From BS150m-G50 sp964501185 [NCBI: uncultured Bacteroidia bacterium] (GTDB lineage: Bacteria; CAIWAD01; BS150m-G50), in assembly GCA_964501185.1 (NCBI GenBank), contig CAZCRT010000019.1:1-48944 (forward strand): 48,944 bases of DNA, given 5' to 3'. Position 1 is the stretch's first letter. Every line of letters begins with the position of its first letter. Under the pieces are notes generated by a model. It saw only the letters and a list, made by a program, of their open reading frames with translations. It ran no database searches and was not told the origin of the DNA. Shown here piece by piece: positions 35,008 to 44,447 of this stretch. The position numbers were made by a program, and so were the translations under genes.

Positions 35008-36495
35008 CTAACTCCCTCTTAACTGACGTAGTGAAAACACAGTACGTGGCCTGAAGGGGCCTATCAGAAGCCCGACCAGTATCAGGTTCATCAACAGATA
35101 GACAGCCGCGGATTGCAGGTTTGCCAGAAATGTTTCACCTGCGGGAAGAATGAACCTCGTCAGGGACAACAGGAGAACCGGCAGAAAGCCGGCAGCAGCA
35201 GTCCAGAGGAAACGCCAGCTTGTGCCACTCTGTCGCTGATAGAGGAACCAGACAGCCAGAAAGTAAATGCTGTAACCGGTGAATGCGATCCAGGGAGCTC
35301 TGAGCAGCTCTGCTTCACCATGCACCAGGAAACCGTCGAGGGTGAAATAGAACGCCATTGCCAGTAACTGGAACAGGACGAGCAGTTTCTGGCGATTGCA
35401 GACGATCAGATAGGAAGTCAGTACCAGTGTCAACATGAAGGGGAATACCACCAGCGCCATCCGTTGCAGCAGTTCGATAGCAGGAAGATACTGTGGCAAC
35501 AACCATTGTACCAGAAACGGCAGAGCTGCCCAGGAAAATCCGATCAGCAGAGAACCCCCCAGCAGGAAGTAATAGAAATGGCTGAACACTTTGTGGCGCA
35601 GAAACTCGCTGTTCCCTTCCCTGCCATAGATGCGCGCATATGCAGGTAGTATAACAGATGCGAAGGCTCCGCTGAGCATAATCAATGTATCACGTACCAG
35701 GTTGCCGAGCTGGTAATAACCCAGAGTTTCGAGACTGAACCGACGACCGATTACAAATGTATCACCGTTGGTCAGCATTAACAGGAAGAGAGCGTACAGG
35801 CTGATCGGGAAACCGGTAGCGATGAAGTGCCGCAGTAACGGCAGTGAAAGATGAAAGCGCAGTCGGGGGCGCAGGTGCCACCAGAAAACTGCCACCGCCA
35901 TCACCAGCGATAACAGTATGGCAACAGGTTGTGCGTAAAGCTGCAGTTTTGCGGAAACCAGAGCCAGCAGCGAAAGGACAACCACCGCGCGAAACAGACT
36001 CTGCGAGATGGTGGCAACTGATATCAGGTGGAAGCGCTGATGACCCATCGCCAGTGTGTAGAAAAAACGATTGAAAAGTGTAATCGGTACTACAGCAATT
36101 ACAAAGGTGAAGAGCCAGGGATCAGGTGTCAGCAGATCCGGGAAAACAGTCCGAGCACCTGAAAGTGCAAGCATCAGCAGAAGGATTGCCAGCAGCAGGA
36201 ACGAGAAGGAGCTGTTGATGGATTGCTGGAGTCTCTGTTTGTCACCACTACCGCGTAACAGGGGGATCTCCCGGATCAGAGCGTCCACCACACCGATATT
36301 TACAAAGGGAAGATAGCTGATCACCAGTACCGGCAGGGTCAGTATTCCCAGTTGCTCCGGTCCCAGCACCCGCGCCACGACAATACCTGCAACAGCCAGC
36401 ACCGCACGGGACAACAGCCTGGTAGTGCCAAGAGAGAATGTGTGTTCGATAATCTTACTGATGAAATCTCTCCTTCCTGTCGCATCCGGTTCCAC
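35008..36495 (-). CDS. Polysaccharide flippase (Wzx/MATE-like oligosaccharide exporter)
   Basis: A membrane protein of up to 495 residues with about 12-14 hydrophobic segments. The N-terminal LLSRAVLAVAGIVVARVLGPEQLGIL is the usual opening of polysaccharide-biosynthesis flippases, with FASVILPAYARIYG in the middle. It would move lipid-linked glycan across the inner membrane. It ends a four-gene operon and overlaps the glycosyltransferase by 41 bases. The GTG at 36495 has no good ribosome-binding site. A strong AGGAAGGAG lies 25-30 bases inside the frame, followed by ATT and ATC codons but no ATG, GTG or TTG, so the true start is uncertain. Confidence 0.88.
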   Translation of the reverse strand: MEPDATGRRDFISKIIEHTFSLGTTRLLSRAVLAVAGIVVARVLGPEQLGILTLPVLVISYLPFVNIGVVDALIREIPLLRGSGDKQRLQQSINSSFSFLLLAILLLMLALSGARTVFPDLLTPDPWLFTFVIAVVPITLFNRFFYTLAMGHQRFHLISVATISQSLFRAVVVLSLLALVSAKLQLYAQPVAILLSLVMAVAVFWWHLRPRLRFHLSLPLLRHFIATGFPISLYALFLLMLTNGDTFVIGRRFSLETLGYYQLGNLVRDTLIMLSGAFASVILPAYARIYGREGNSEFLRHKVFSHFYYFLLGGSLLIGFSWAALPFLVQWLLPQYLPAIELLQRMALVVFPFMLTLVLTSYLIVCNRQKLLVLFQLLAMAFYFTLDGFLVHGEAELLRAPWIAFTGYSIYFLAVWFLYQRQSGTSWRFLWTAAAGFLPVLLLSLTRFILPAGETFLANLQSAAVYLLMNLILVGLLIGPFRPRTVFSLRQLRGS

Positions 36496-37459
36496 CCCGG
36501 TTCAGCCAGTCCAGCCGCAATTGCAGTCCGAACCTGATGATAAAGGAGGGGAGGTAGCTGAACAACAGCAAGAGGAGTGTACCGGGCCGCTGTTGAGAAG
36601 CCAGTGAATCGTTCAGGTGTCTACGGGCAGCGGTATAATTTCCCCCCATGATGGCAGCACGCCCCAGTGTTGCGGCATAGTGAGCACTGATACTCTGCTC
36701 AGAAAGTGTAGTGTCAATTTGAGGTGGTGGTGGATTCAGTTCTATCGGGTCTGTCCTGGATGCACGTCGTGCCACAGCGCTCTGCCGGGCGAGACGACGG
36801 TAAGCCTGTTGCAGCCCGTAGTGACGGGTGGAAATGGAGGCAGGTGCCACCTGCCAGTGATACAGAACCTCTTCCAGGTTACTCAACTGCTGCTGCTCGC
36901 TCAGTCGTAACCAGAGATCGTAATCCTGGGCGAAACGGAAGTACTCGCGATAACCACCGACAGCTTCAAAAGCGGCTCGTCGTATCATTACGGAACCGTG
37001 TGACAACAGGTTCATCTTGAGTAGCCCACGTCGGATGGCGGCAGGGCTGGTAATAACCTGGCTGGTTCCGATCACTTCCCCCCCGGAATTTGTCCAGGCT
37101 GTCCGTGTGCCACAGGCGGTGATTTCAGGATTCCGCTCCAGGAAAGCCACCTGCTCCTCCAACCGCTGTGGCAGGGAGTAATCACCCACATCCATTCGGG
37201 CCAGGTACTTGCCCCCGGCACCGGCAGCAGCTCTATTCAGTGCTACCGTCAGGCCGGTGTTTTCCTGGTTGATCACCTGCAGACGGGGATCGGAACAGGT
37301 GTTCAATATGTCCGCAGTACCGTCGCTGGAGCCGTCATCTACGATGATCAACTCCAGTTCCTGCAGGGTCTGTGAGAAGATGGAGTCCAGGCTGGCCACC
37401 AACTCTGTTTCACCATTGTGGACCGACATGATAACAGAAACCAGTGGCTGCTTTCCCAT
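36455..37459 (-). CDS. Family 2 glycosyltransferase
   Basis: A 334-residue GT-A fold enzyme. It opens VSVIMSVHNGETELVASLDSIFSQTLQELELIIVDDGSSDGTADIL, the nucleotide-sugar binding region. The DxD position reads ARMDVGDYSLPQRLEEQ (about 93-109). The SHGSVMIRRAAFEAVGGYREYFRFAQDYDLWLRL segment is the usual acceptor-side motif. The C-terminal 100 residues are helical and rich in Arg. It transfers a sugar during glycan assembly; donor and acceptor are unknown. It starts one base into the end of the toroid gene and overlaps the flippase, so the operon is translationally coupled. Confidence 0.9.
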   Translation of the reverse strand: MGKQPLVSVIMSVHNGETELVASLDSIFSQTLQELELIIVDDGSSDGTADILNTCSDPRLQVINQENTGLTVALNRAAAGAGGKYLARMDVGDYSLPQRLEEQVAFLERNPEITACGTRTAWTNSGGEVIGTSQVITSPAAIRRGLLKMNLLSHGSVMIRRAAFEAVGGYREYFRFAQDYDLWLRLSEQQQLSNLEEVLYHWQVAPASISTRHYGLQQAYRRLARQSAVARRASRTDPIELNPPPPQIDTTLSEQSISAHYAATLGRAAIMGGNYTAARRHLNDSLASQQRPGTLLLLLFSYLPSFIIRFGLQLRLDWLNRGGTGCDRKERFHQ

Positions 37460-38646
37460 CAGGTAATCTCCTGCCAGCCGGCCCCGGGAAAGTCACGGAA
37501 GCACCATTGAGCATTTTCAAACAATGGAATGACATTATCGATTGCAGCCAAACCCAGCACCCGGAAATAGGTGGACCAGAGATCACTTTCATTGTATGGA
37601 ACTGAAATGAAGTCGAGCCCGGAATAATGCCAGTTGCGTGAACCGCAACAGAGCTGGAGCCAGTTGCGGGCTACCAGCCGTACTCCCGGGAGCAAGCCAC
37701 CGGCACGATTGAGATTGCGCAGTGGGAAGACAATATTCTTGAATGATATCTCAGTGCGTGTTCGTGCCCAGGGGAACCCACCATCTTTGTTGCGTGAATC
37801 CATCAGGGCTACCGAGGCTCTATGCAGGGAGTTTCTTACCGGCTCAGTAATTCCATCCCGGCGGACTGCTTTTATCAGCAGATCAATAACATCGAAATCC
37901 TCACAGGCGCCACCACCGGGAGAAAGCTCGAAGTAGCCCTCACTCGATTGCAATTTCAGTGCATGTTGCCCCATCAATGGAAGTCCAGGCAGCTTCACAT
38001 GGCGATAAATGAAGAACGCCAGAAAGTGGAATGTACCATAGACTGCATTTCGAATAGAAGCGCCCTGATCTGTTCCCCATAAACCTGTATCCATATCCTG
38101 GATATGCAGTAGTGCTGCAAGTAAACGACGATGCAGCTTCTCCATTTCATCATCCGGTCCCAGCCAGGTCGCCAGGTGATCAGTGAAGGATAACAGAAAC
38201 ATTGGTGGATTACTTGCATACCAGCTGTTGGACCAGTCAAGCTTATTCAGGAACGAGGCAGGATCCAGTTCCACCAGTTCCTGTTTCAATCGAAGCATCG
38301 GGTAGCATGGTCTGGTGTCAAGTAATCGCAGAGCATCCAGTACAAACATGTTTATCTGATCCCGGATGTACTGCGGGGAAAAAGGAGGGTGCGAGTTTAA
38401 TGGTCGCTGCTCAAGGAAATCTCCACTGGTAGAATCCTGATGATTCTGAAGGAATTCCACCATCTGCTGACGATGAGGAAATGTGTCCAGTCTGCCCAGC
38501 AAATGCAGTGTAAAAACTGCAAAAGAAGTGCCCAGAAGTGTGATGTTTCCCTCACGCCAGAAACGGAAGCCACCTGCAGGTTCATGCTGGTCCAGTATCC
38601 AGGTGGTTATCTCATCAGTGAATCTGTTCCAATCTAATTTTCTCAC
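37459..38646 (-). CDS. Alpha/alpha-toroid (prenyltransferase/squalene-cyclase-like) protein of unknown role
   Basis: A 395-residue protein made mainly of helix pairs, with short glycine-aromatic motifs like those of terpenoid-cyclase toroids: EPAGGFRFWREG (about 22-33), DTGLWGTDQGASIRNAVYGTFHFLAFF, SSEGYFELSPGGGACEDFDVIDLL and DGGFPWARTRTE. No DDxD-type cyclase motif is evident. There is no signal peptide. It lies between a methyltransferase (four-base overlap) and a glycosyltransferase (one-base overlap). By analogy the fold could be an enzyme on a polyprenyl or sugar substrate or a structural partner; I would not assign a reaction. Confidence 0.65.
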   Translation of the reverse strand: MRKLDWNRFTDEITTWILDQHEPAGGFRFWREGNITLLGTSFAVFTLHLLGRLDTFPHRQQMVEFLQNHQDSTSGDFLEQRPLNSHPPFSPQYIRDQINMFVLDALRLLDTRPCYPMLRLKQELVELDPASFLNKLDWSNSWYASNPPMFLLSFTDHLATWLGPDDEMEKLHRRLLAALLHIQDMDTGLWGTDQGASIRNAVYGTFHFLAFFIYRHVKLPGLPLMGQHALKLQSSEGYFELSPGGGACEDFDVIDLLIKAVRRDGITEPVRNSLHRASVALMDSRNKDGGFPWARTRTEISFKNIVFPLRNLNRAGGLLPGVRLVARNWLQLCCGSRNWHYSGLDFISVPYNESDLWSTYFRVLGLAAIDNVIPLFENAQWCFRDFPGAGWQEIT

Positions 38647-39377
38647 TTAGCAGCTTTCTTCTTACTGACAGCTCTCTTAAGCGGCAGATAAAGCTTGTTA
38701 ACCAGTTTCTCCAACCGGAATGGTAGTCTGGTTTTATCAAGGTACAATTCCGGATGAACTATTGACAGGGGTATGGAAACAGCTTCTCCAGAAATGCCCA
38801 GAGATTCCAGCTTTTCGTTTCTGACAAAAAGCAGGATGTTCTGTCGATACCAGATTGGAATCTGGTCATCGTTCCAGATTGGACTTCTGATCACATCAAC
38901 CGGAGTGAAACCCCGCTCTCTAAAAAGGTGTGCCCAATAATCCGGCCATTGCTCGTTAACATGACTCTCCCCCCCCTGGCCGGGGATAGCTGCCGAGAAG
39001 AGTACATAATCGGAAAGAGCTGTCAGTGATTCTACGAACTGTGTTGCTTTTTCAGCTTTAAGATGCTCTGCAACTTCCAATGAGATTGCCAGATCAAATG
39101 TTGTATCAAGTGTGAGCGGTTGTTGCAGGTCATGTGCTGTGAAACATTCCTCAGGTATCTGCAGCAGCTCAGTGTCGAGCCAGTCACCTTCAACACCCTG
39201 TATCTGTTCAATTCCCTTCTCTTTCAGTACACGCAACCAGGTTCCGACTCCACATCCAAGATCGACAGCAGAAGTGACCGGAGGTAATATCTCAAGCAGG
39301 AGTGTGAGGATACGATCAGCAGCATAAGCTGTAGAGCTATGCCTCGCTTTGTAAAAATCATCGTTATAGACACTCAT
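38643..39377 (-). CDS. SAM-dependent class I methyltransferase
   Basis: A 244-residue enzyme with a Rossmann-type SAM site: VDLGCGVGTWLRVLKEKGI (motif I), then VEGDW, a mid-domain FDLAISLEVAEHL, and HVNEQWPDYWAHLF, as in glycan-locus FkbM-unlike methyltransferases. A basic C-terminal tail (KRAVSKKKAAK) closes it. It starts the four-gene glycan operon. The ATG at 39377 is preferred over a TTG one codon upstream. It may methylate a sugar or a glycan end; the substrate is not visible. About 200 bases upstream of it are gene-free. Confidence 0.85.
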   Translation of the reverse strand: MSVYNDDFYKARHSSTAYAADRILTLLLEILPPVTSAVDLGCGVGTWLRVLKEKGIEQIQGVEGDWLDTELLQIPEECFTAHDLQQPLTLDTTFDLAISLEVAEHLKAEKATQFVESLTALSDYVLFSAAIPGQGGESHVNEQWPDYWAHLFRERGFTPVDVIRSPIWNDDQIPIWYRQNILLFVRNEKLESLGISGEAVSIPLSIVHPELYLDKTRLPFRLEKLVNKLYLPLKRAVSKKKAAK

Positions 39378-39579
39378 CAAAATCTCGAGGGTTGTTCCAG
39401 ACTTATTCTTATGCAGACTATCTGAATTTAGAAACCTCTGGCAGTAAAGCGATGAAAAACTGATCTCTGGTTGTTGGACTATTTAGAGAGGAAGTGGGCA
39501 GGCGAATCAAACAGTGACTCGCGTACCCACATTACAAAGTGCTGTCTGCAGAATAACTCTATCTGCGTGATATCGCAGA

Positions 39580-40617
39580 TTACTGTGGTACGGTCAGAGC
39601 AACCCGAAATCCAATACCAACACTGGAATATGATGCAGAACGTGCATATCGGAATGCAGCATTCATTCGACTGTTGTAATTATCGTTCCAGCTGCCGCCC
39701 CTGCATTGACGGGACCCACTACTCGCTCCTAATGGATCTACCTGAGGCGAAGAGCTGTAACTGCCTGAATAGTCGTTGACCCAGTCCCAGACATTTCCCG
39801 CCATATCCTGCAGACCTAGTTCAGAGTCGCCAGCCGGGAAGGTGCCGTAAGGTGATGTCCAGTCTATACAGTTCTGGAAATTCGGTTGCACACAGGCGGT
39901 GGGGCTTGTATTGCCCCAGGGGTAGGTGCGATTATCCGGATAGCGGTTGGCGTATTCCCATTCTGCTTCCGTCGGGAGTCTGAATACAGAGGCAGTGTAT
40001 GGATTATGACTTTCACTCACAGACCAGTCACCATTGTAAAAAGGTGTTTCACCATTCATCATGGATAGCCAGTCACAATAACAGGCAGCGCCGTACCAGG
40101 TTACATCCATTACCGGATGATCATATGCGCTTTGACCTTCGTAAGTACCGTGCCGTACAGGCACTATTATAAACTCAGATCCGTCCCATTCAATCTGACA
40201 GGGGCCCCAGGTTTCTCCATCCAGATCAAGGATCTCCTGACCAAAAGCATGAACAGTTGTACTGGTCACGTAGTCCAGTAAATTGTTATCATATGCCCAT
40301 TGCAAAACAGCTACATATTCCTTGTTGGTTACTTCGTGTTGCCCCAGATAGAAATCTCGAGTCAGTGTAACCTGATGAACCGGAGCACCGTATGAACTGT
40401 GCCCCATCATAAATGTCCCCGCCGGTACCTGTACAAAACCTGCTGGTGGATCATCGTTGCCTTCGGTAAATGTAATACTGTCGACCACGGCCAGATCGAA
40501 CTGCTGTACTGTGCTTCCAATATGGATGCTCATTATCTGTGTCTGTGCTGATAAAACACCGGCCAGCATAACTGATAATCCGATAGTGATGAAAAGCTGC
40601 TTCATTGTATTCTTCAT
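39580..40617 (-). CDS. SUMF1/FGE-sulfatase-fold secreted protein
   Basis: A 345-residue exported protein with a signal peptide (MKQLFITIGLSVMLAGVLSAQ). A short region matches the 'IHxGxxxxFDLxxVDSITF' pattern of Bacteroidota surface proteins, followed by a formylglycine-generating-enzyme fold: FVQVPAGTFMMG, YLGQHEVTNKEY, VTWYGAACYCDWLS, RLPTEAEWEYA, ELGLQDMAGNVWDWVND, CRGGSWNDNYNSRM and GIGFRVAL. The catalytic cysteine pair of true formylglycine-generating enzymes after GGSW is missing, so a non-enzymatic binding role is likely. No sorting tail is present. The next gene upstream (40641-41180) ends in one, 23 bases before this start. A paralog lies at 44448-45680. Confidence 0.88.
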   Translation of the reverse strand: MKNTMKQLFITIGLSVMLAGVLSAQTQIMSIHIGSTVQQFDLAVVDSITFTEGNDDPPAGFVQVPAGTFMMGHSSYGAPVHQVTLTRDFYLGQHEVTNKEYVAVLQWAYDNNLLDYVTSTTVHAFGQEILDLDGETWGPCQIEWDGSEFIIVPVRHGTYEGQSAYDHPVMDVTWYGAACYCDWLSMMNGETPFYNGDWSVSESHNPYTASVFRLPTEAEWEYANRYPDNRTYPWGNTSPTACVQPNFQNCIDWTSPYGTFPAGDSELGLQDMAGNVWDWVNDYSGSYSSSPQVDPLGASSGSRQCRGGSWNDNYNSRMNAAFRYARSASYSSVGIGFRVALTVPQ

Positions 40618-40640
40618 AAATTGTAGACTCACCCTGCCAC

Positions 40641-41180
40641 CTACTTCAACAAAAGCATCCGGTGAAGTTGCTGTTGCTCACCCTGCCTGACCCGACAGAT
40701 GTAGATACCACTGGCCACTGACCCGCCGGCCTCTGAAATCCCATCCCAGATGAACTGATGTGAACCTGCCGGCAGAAACCGATCCGCCAGCCGTTTTACC
40801 AGCTGCCCCTGAATGTTGTAAATGGCGACCAGCGTCTCGCCATCCAGGGGAAGCTGGAATTCAATCCGGGTTGTGTTGTTGAAGGGATTAGGGTAGTTCC
40901 TCATGAGATCAACAGACTCCGGTATCACCACCTCGGTCACATATCCTGCTTCAAAAGTAAGCTTGCGGATATTCTCCAGGTAGAATGGATCGAACCCGCC
41001 TGTTGCGAAGTTTATTTCAAGGGCACCTGTATCCGGGTTGTAAACGATATTGCGGATATCTTCCAGAGGATAATCCTGTGGCGGGCCCTGCAGCAGGTGT
41101 ACCTGAAGGTCTGTCGCCTGCAGGGTGGAGAGTCCGGCTGAGAACACCCCGATAAACATGATCGTTTTCAAGGAAAACAT
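40641..41180 (-). CDS. Small secreted protein with type IX-like sorting domain
   Basis: A 179-residue exported protein with a signal peptide (MFSLKTIMFIGVFSAGLSTLQA). A short domain has the same YPLEDIRNIVY and YLENIRKLTF patterns seen at the start of the neighbouring SUMF1-fold protein. The end is a full sorting domain from NYPNPFNNTTRIEFQL to LHRMLLLK with FIWDG and SGIYICRV. AGGAG precedes the ATG. It is 23 bases from the SUMF1-fold gene and likely cotranscribed. Taken together the pair contains the parts that the paralog at 44448-45680 has in one chain. Function is unknown. Confidence 0.75.
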   Translation of the reverse strand: MFSLKTIMFIGVFSAGLSTLQATDLQVHLLQGPPQDYPLEDIRNIVYNPDTGALEINFATGGFDPFYLENIRKLTFEAGYVTEVVIPESVDLMRNYPNPFNNTTRIEFQLPLDGETLVAIYNIQGQLVKRLADRFLPAGSHQFIWDGISEAGGSVASGIYICRVRQGEQQQLHRMLLLK

Positions 41181-41803
41181 TGTAGACTCCTGTTAACCGT
41201 GGTTGTTTAAACTGGCGCAGGTTAATCGATATATTCACTTCCATTATTACAATTTCTGGTTTATATGGGGACTTAGATCATTGTTTTACTTATGTAGACA
41301 ATAATACATATAAGCGTTCATATTTTCAAGCTATAACCTGTCACTATTCAAGTCCTGCTCTGGTGACACAGCTGAAGTATTATAAGAATGCTCATAAGTT
41401 TTGGTCGTTAAATTATTGACGTCATTCCCGCGAAGGCGGGAATCCAGTCTCACATGCGAACAGACTACTATATTTCGAAAGGTAGAAGTCGTGTTGCGAC
41501 GAACAACTGTTGAGGGGGTTAGTGTTGCAAAACTGGATCCCCGCCTTCGCGGGGATGACGAGTTTCGTAATACGTACATGTTACTACCTGCTTGTTGAAA
41601 CCCAGAACTTTCAAGTACTCCTATATGCAATCCTCAGGACTTTCACTTCTGTTCCAGTGCTCCATGAGAACAGCTGCGGATCGTCACAGACGCTCTTTTC
41701 CAATTATCCCTTGAAAAAATTCCCCGCTACAGCTAGTCTTAAACAACAACAACCGGATACTGTTAATTGATTTTACTATCCTTCTCCCCTGAAAGGAGCC
41801 CCC
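41181..41803. other. 623-base intergenic region, divergent between operons
   Basis: It holds the REP pair at 41419-41560 and probably promoters for the divergent genes at 41180 (minus) and 41804 (plus), which I cannot place with confidence. The small frames that cross the REP pair follow its repeats and are not credible genes. Confidence 0.6.
41419..41560. repeat. Inverted pair of REP-like repeats (REPIN-like)
   Basis: The repeat CGTCATTCCCGCGAAGGCGG continuing to AATCCAGT (41419-41448) and its inverted copy (41532-41560) match at 27 of 29 positions. The two differences are compensating changes (TTCCC to CCCC type) within the hairpin. Each copy is itself a hairpin, CCCGC-GAAG-GCGGG. About 83 bases lie between. 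Repeats of this sequence type are widespread in bacteria and are usually spread by a RAYT transposase acting in trans, none of which is in this window. Confidence 0.85.
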
Positions 41804-44320
41804 ATGTCACAGCAAAAAAAGGGTAAACCTGATTTCAGCAGTTGGAGCGATCGCCGTATTGCCTGGCTGGTAGGGCTGGGCGCAGTGATGATACTGCTGT
41901 TCCTCTTCCGGGAGATCTTCAGTGGACTGACCATATTTACTGCCGACACGATCAAATCGATCCCTTTCTCCCACTGGGGGCGGGAAGCCTGTTTTGCCAA
42001 GGGGGGGATTGCGCAATGGATAGGCAGCCTGTTCGGTGGCATGCCTTCTTTCGGAGCGATGGTAGCGACTCCCTCCTATCCGGTATCTGTACTCTTCACC
42101 TGGATACTGGGTTCCTGGATACCATTTTTCGGTGATCCGCTGGCACAGCATATCTTCCACCTGGCCTGGCTGGCAACCGGTATGTTTCTGTTGCTGCGCT
42201 TTCAGGGTGTCTCACGGCAGGCAGCACTGCTGGGCGCTCTGCTGGTGATGATGATGACGACACTGGTAGGGCTGGTTGGTGCCGGACACACAATCAAACT
42301 CTGGACATTGTCTCACATTCCCTGGGTCTGGCTCTATCTCGAGAAAGTTTTCGTGCGGGGACGGGGGCGTGACATCGCTATCGGTGGATTACTGTTCGCC
42401 CTGATGCTGCTGGACAAACATATCCAGATGGTTTACTACTTCCTGCTGGCTGCAGGGGTCTATTACCTGGTGCGCCTGCTGTTGGACCGGCCTCAGGCCG
42501 GTGCTGTAAAAACAACCATGCTGCGGGGTGTGAAACTGCTGGGCGTGCTGTTGATCGGCTTTCTACTCTCCAGCTTTCTCTACCTTCAGGTTGTCAATTA
42601 CAGTAACTACTCCCTGCGATCAAGCGAAGCTGCTGCAGTGCAGAGTGGTGAATACGCCTCCGCATATTCCTATCCACCGGTTGACCTGACCACCTGGGTT
42701 TCTCCCGACGCGCGTGGCTACGGTGGTAGCAGTTACTGGGGTAATCTGGAGTACACCGCTTTCCCACTCTATCCGGGCGTGCTGGCACTGGCTTTCGGGC
42801 TGCTGGGAATCTTTCTGGCACCGGCACGCTTGCGCTGGCCACTGCTGGGAGGAGGTCTGCTGCTTCTGCTGATAGGCTTCGGCAGCTACAGCGGCCCCCT
42901 CTGGGAACTCTTTCGCAAAGGGCTCCCCTACCTGGCCAAATTCCGGGCGCACATGTGGGCGATCGCCGTTGTCCAGATCATTCTGGTGGTGCTGGGTGCG
43001 CATGGGCTCGATCGCATTCTGAAACGGCCGGAGAAGCAGGCCACATCCTGGTGGCAGAAAGACTGGGCACTGAAAATGGGTGGAGTGTTGCTGTTGATTG
43101 GAATCGTCAGCGCTGTAACCACTCCCGGCCGGGCTGATGCTGACCTGGTCCGGGACTACTTCACCGGCAATGATTCCCTGCGGATAGCACAGTATTTTGC
43201 CTCCCAGGGCAGGATGCTATCCCCCGCAGAATACAGCAACCTGCTGAACAGCGATGGTGTCAAACGACAGTCACTGCAGAGGGCTCAGCAGGCACATAAT
43301 GGACTGGCCCGCTCCCTTATTATTGCCGGGATCGCTTTCGGCGCTTTAGGTTTCTACCACCGTCGCAAACTGGGATCAGGCTGGCTGATCGCTCTGTTAG
43401 CACTGCTGGTGCTGATAGACCTGGTACCAACCGACCGGCGGGCACTCAATTTCCAGAAGGCGCGTGACGTCTCTGCGTCCATGCAGGCAACACCACTTAT
43501 ACAGGAGTTAGTGGCACGCAATCAGAACGATATCTTCCGTAGTTACCCACGTGATTTCTACCAGTATAACGAGCTGGTGTATCACAATCTGGAGAGTATC
43601 TCCGGTTATCATGGTGCCAGGTTGCAGATAATGAATGAGATCTATCGACAGGGTGAGCTGCGTTTCCGAACACCGGAGGGAGGCGCTACCAGACTGCTGC
43701 ACCCCAATCTGTTATCGCTGCTCAACTGCCGCTATCTGATCACCGGGGAGGAGATACCGGGCTTCCCACTTGTCGAGCGTTTCGGCGAACAACTGCTGCT
43801 GGAAAACCCCTACACCGTGCCACGGGTAAGTTTCCCCACCCGCTTGAAACTGATGCCGATGATGGAACAACTGGGGCACATTCTGACTACCGATTTTATT
43901 CCGGGTGAGGATATCCTGCTGGAGAACGATCCCGGCGTGACGGCACTGCCAGGTGAACATACAGCACGATTCATCAGCCGGGAGGAGGAGCGGATGGTGC
44001 TGGAGGTGGTCAACAACGCGCCCACGCTGATGGTACTCAGCGAGATTTATTATCCCGCCGGCTGGCAGGCGACCATCGACGGCGAGGAGGTGGAGATCCT
44101 GCGAGCCAACTGGGCGTTGCGAGCGCTACCGCTGAAAACTGCCGGAACACATCAGGTGGTTCTGGAATTCAATCCACGCGATTACCTGATCGGCAAATGG
44201 CTGTCGATCATCACACTGCTGCTGGTACTGGGTTATCTGGGGTTTGATATTGTAATCAGGAAGAATACTCAACAGGAGGAGACTGATAATCACATGCCAA
44301 GAACCAGTAAGAGCAGCTGA
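41804..44320 (+). CDS. YfhO-family integral membrane protein
   Basis: An 838-residue protein with about 12-13 membrane helices. The opening resembles GT-C enzymes: IFSGLTIFTADTIKSIPFSHWG carries an Asp in the first loop (about residue 47). The later end has the typical YfhO soluble part: PRVSFPTRLKLM, LVLSEIYYPAGWQATIDGEEVEIL and HQVVLEFNPRDYLIGKWLSIITLL. YfhO of Firmicutes is needed for glycosylation of lipoteichoic acid. Here it could add sugars at the outer face of the inner membrane, with its partner unknown. AAAGGAG precedes the ATG. It is the first large plus-strand gene since 3216. Confidence 0.88.
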   Translation: MSQQKKGKPDFSSWSDRRIAWLVGLGAVMILLFLFREIFSGLTIFTADTIKSIPFSHWGREACFAKGGIAQWIGSLFGGMPSFGAMVATPSYPVSVLFTWILGSWIPFFGDPLAQHIFHLAWLATGMFLLLRFQGVSRQAALLGALLVMMMTTLVGLVGAGHTIKLWTLSHIPWVWLYLEKVFVRGRGRDIAIGGLLFALMLLDKHIQMVYYFLLAAGVYYLVRLLLDRPQAGAVKTTMLRGVKLLGVLLIGFLLSSFLYLQVVNYSNYSLRSSEAAAVQSGEYASAYSYPPVDLTTWVSPDARGYGGSSYWGNLEYTAFPLYPGVLALAFGLLGIFLAPARLRWPLLGGGLLLLLIGFGSYSGPLWELFRKGLPYLAKFRAHMWAIAVVQIILVVLGAHGLDRILKRPEKQATSWWQKDWALKMGGVLLLIGIVSAVTTPGRADADLVRDYFTGNDSLRIAQYFASQGRMLSPAEYSNLLNSDGVKRQSLQRAQQAHNGLARSLIIAGIAFGALGFYHRRKLGSGWLIALLALLVLIDLVPTDRRALNFQKARDVSASMQATPLIQELVARNQNDIFRSYPRDFYQYNELVYHNLESISGYHGARLQIMNEIYRQGELRFRTPEGGATRLLHPNLLSLLNCRYLITGEEIPGFPLVERFGEQLLLENPYTVPRVSFPTRLKLMPMMEQLGHILTTDFIPGEDILLENDPGVTALPGEHTARFISREEERMVLEVVNNAPTLMVLSEIYYPAGWQATIDGEEVEILRANWALRALPLKTAGTHQVVLEFNPRDYLIGKWLSIITLLLVLGYLGFDIVIRKNTQQEETDNHMPRTSKSS

Positions 44321-44447
44321 AGTTTCCATCTCAACCTGTCCGGGGATTTGCACTACTCACAAAAGATGTGTATATTGTTTAAAATATCGAGCTTGTATTT
44401 TGTGAAAACGGTGTAGAAACAGTGATATCTCTATTCAGGAGTTATTG

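Noticed and set aside
36455-37459. DVGD in place of DADD in the glycosyltransferase as an inactivating change
   Set aside because: Both metal-facing Asp residues are still present and D-x-G-D variants occur in family 2 enzymes as far as I recall, so I do not call it defective.
41331-41598. Small open frames in both directions over the REP pair
   Set aside because: They exist because the inverted repeats are open in several frames; they contain the repeat translation and lack ribosome-binding sites.
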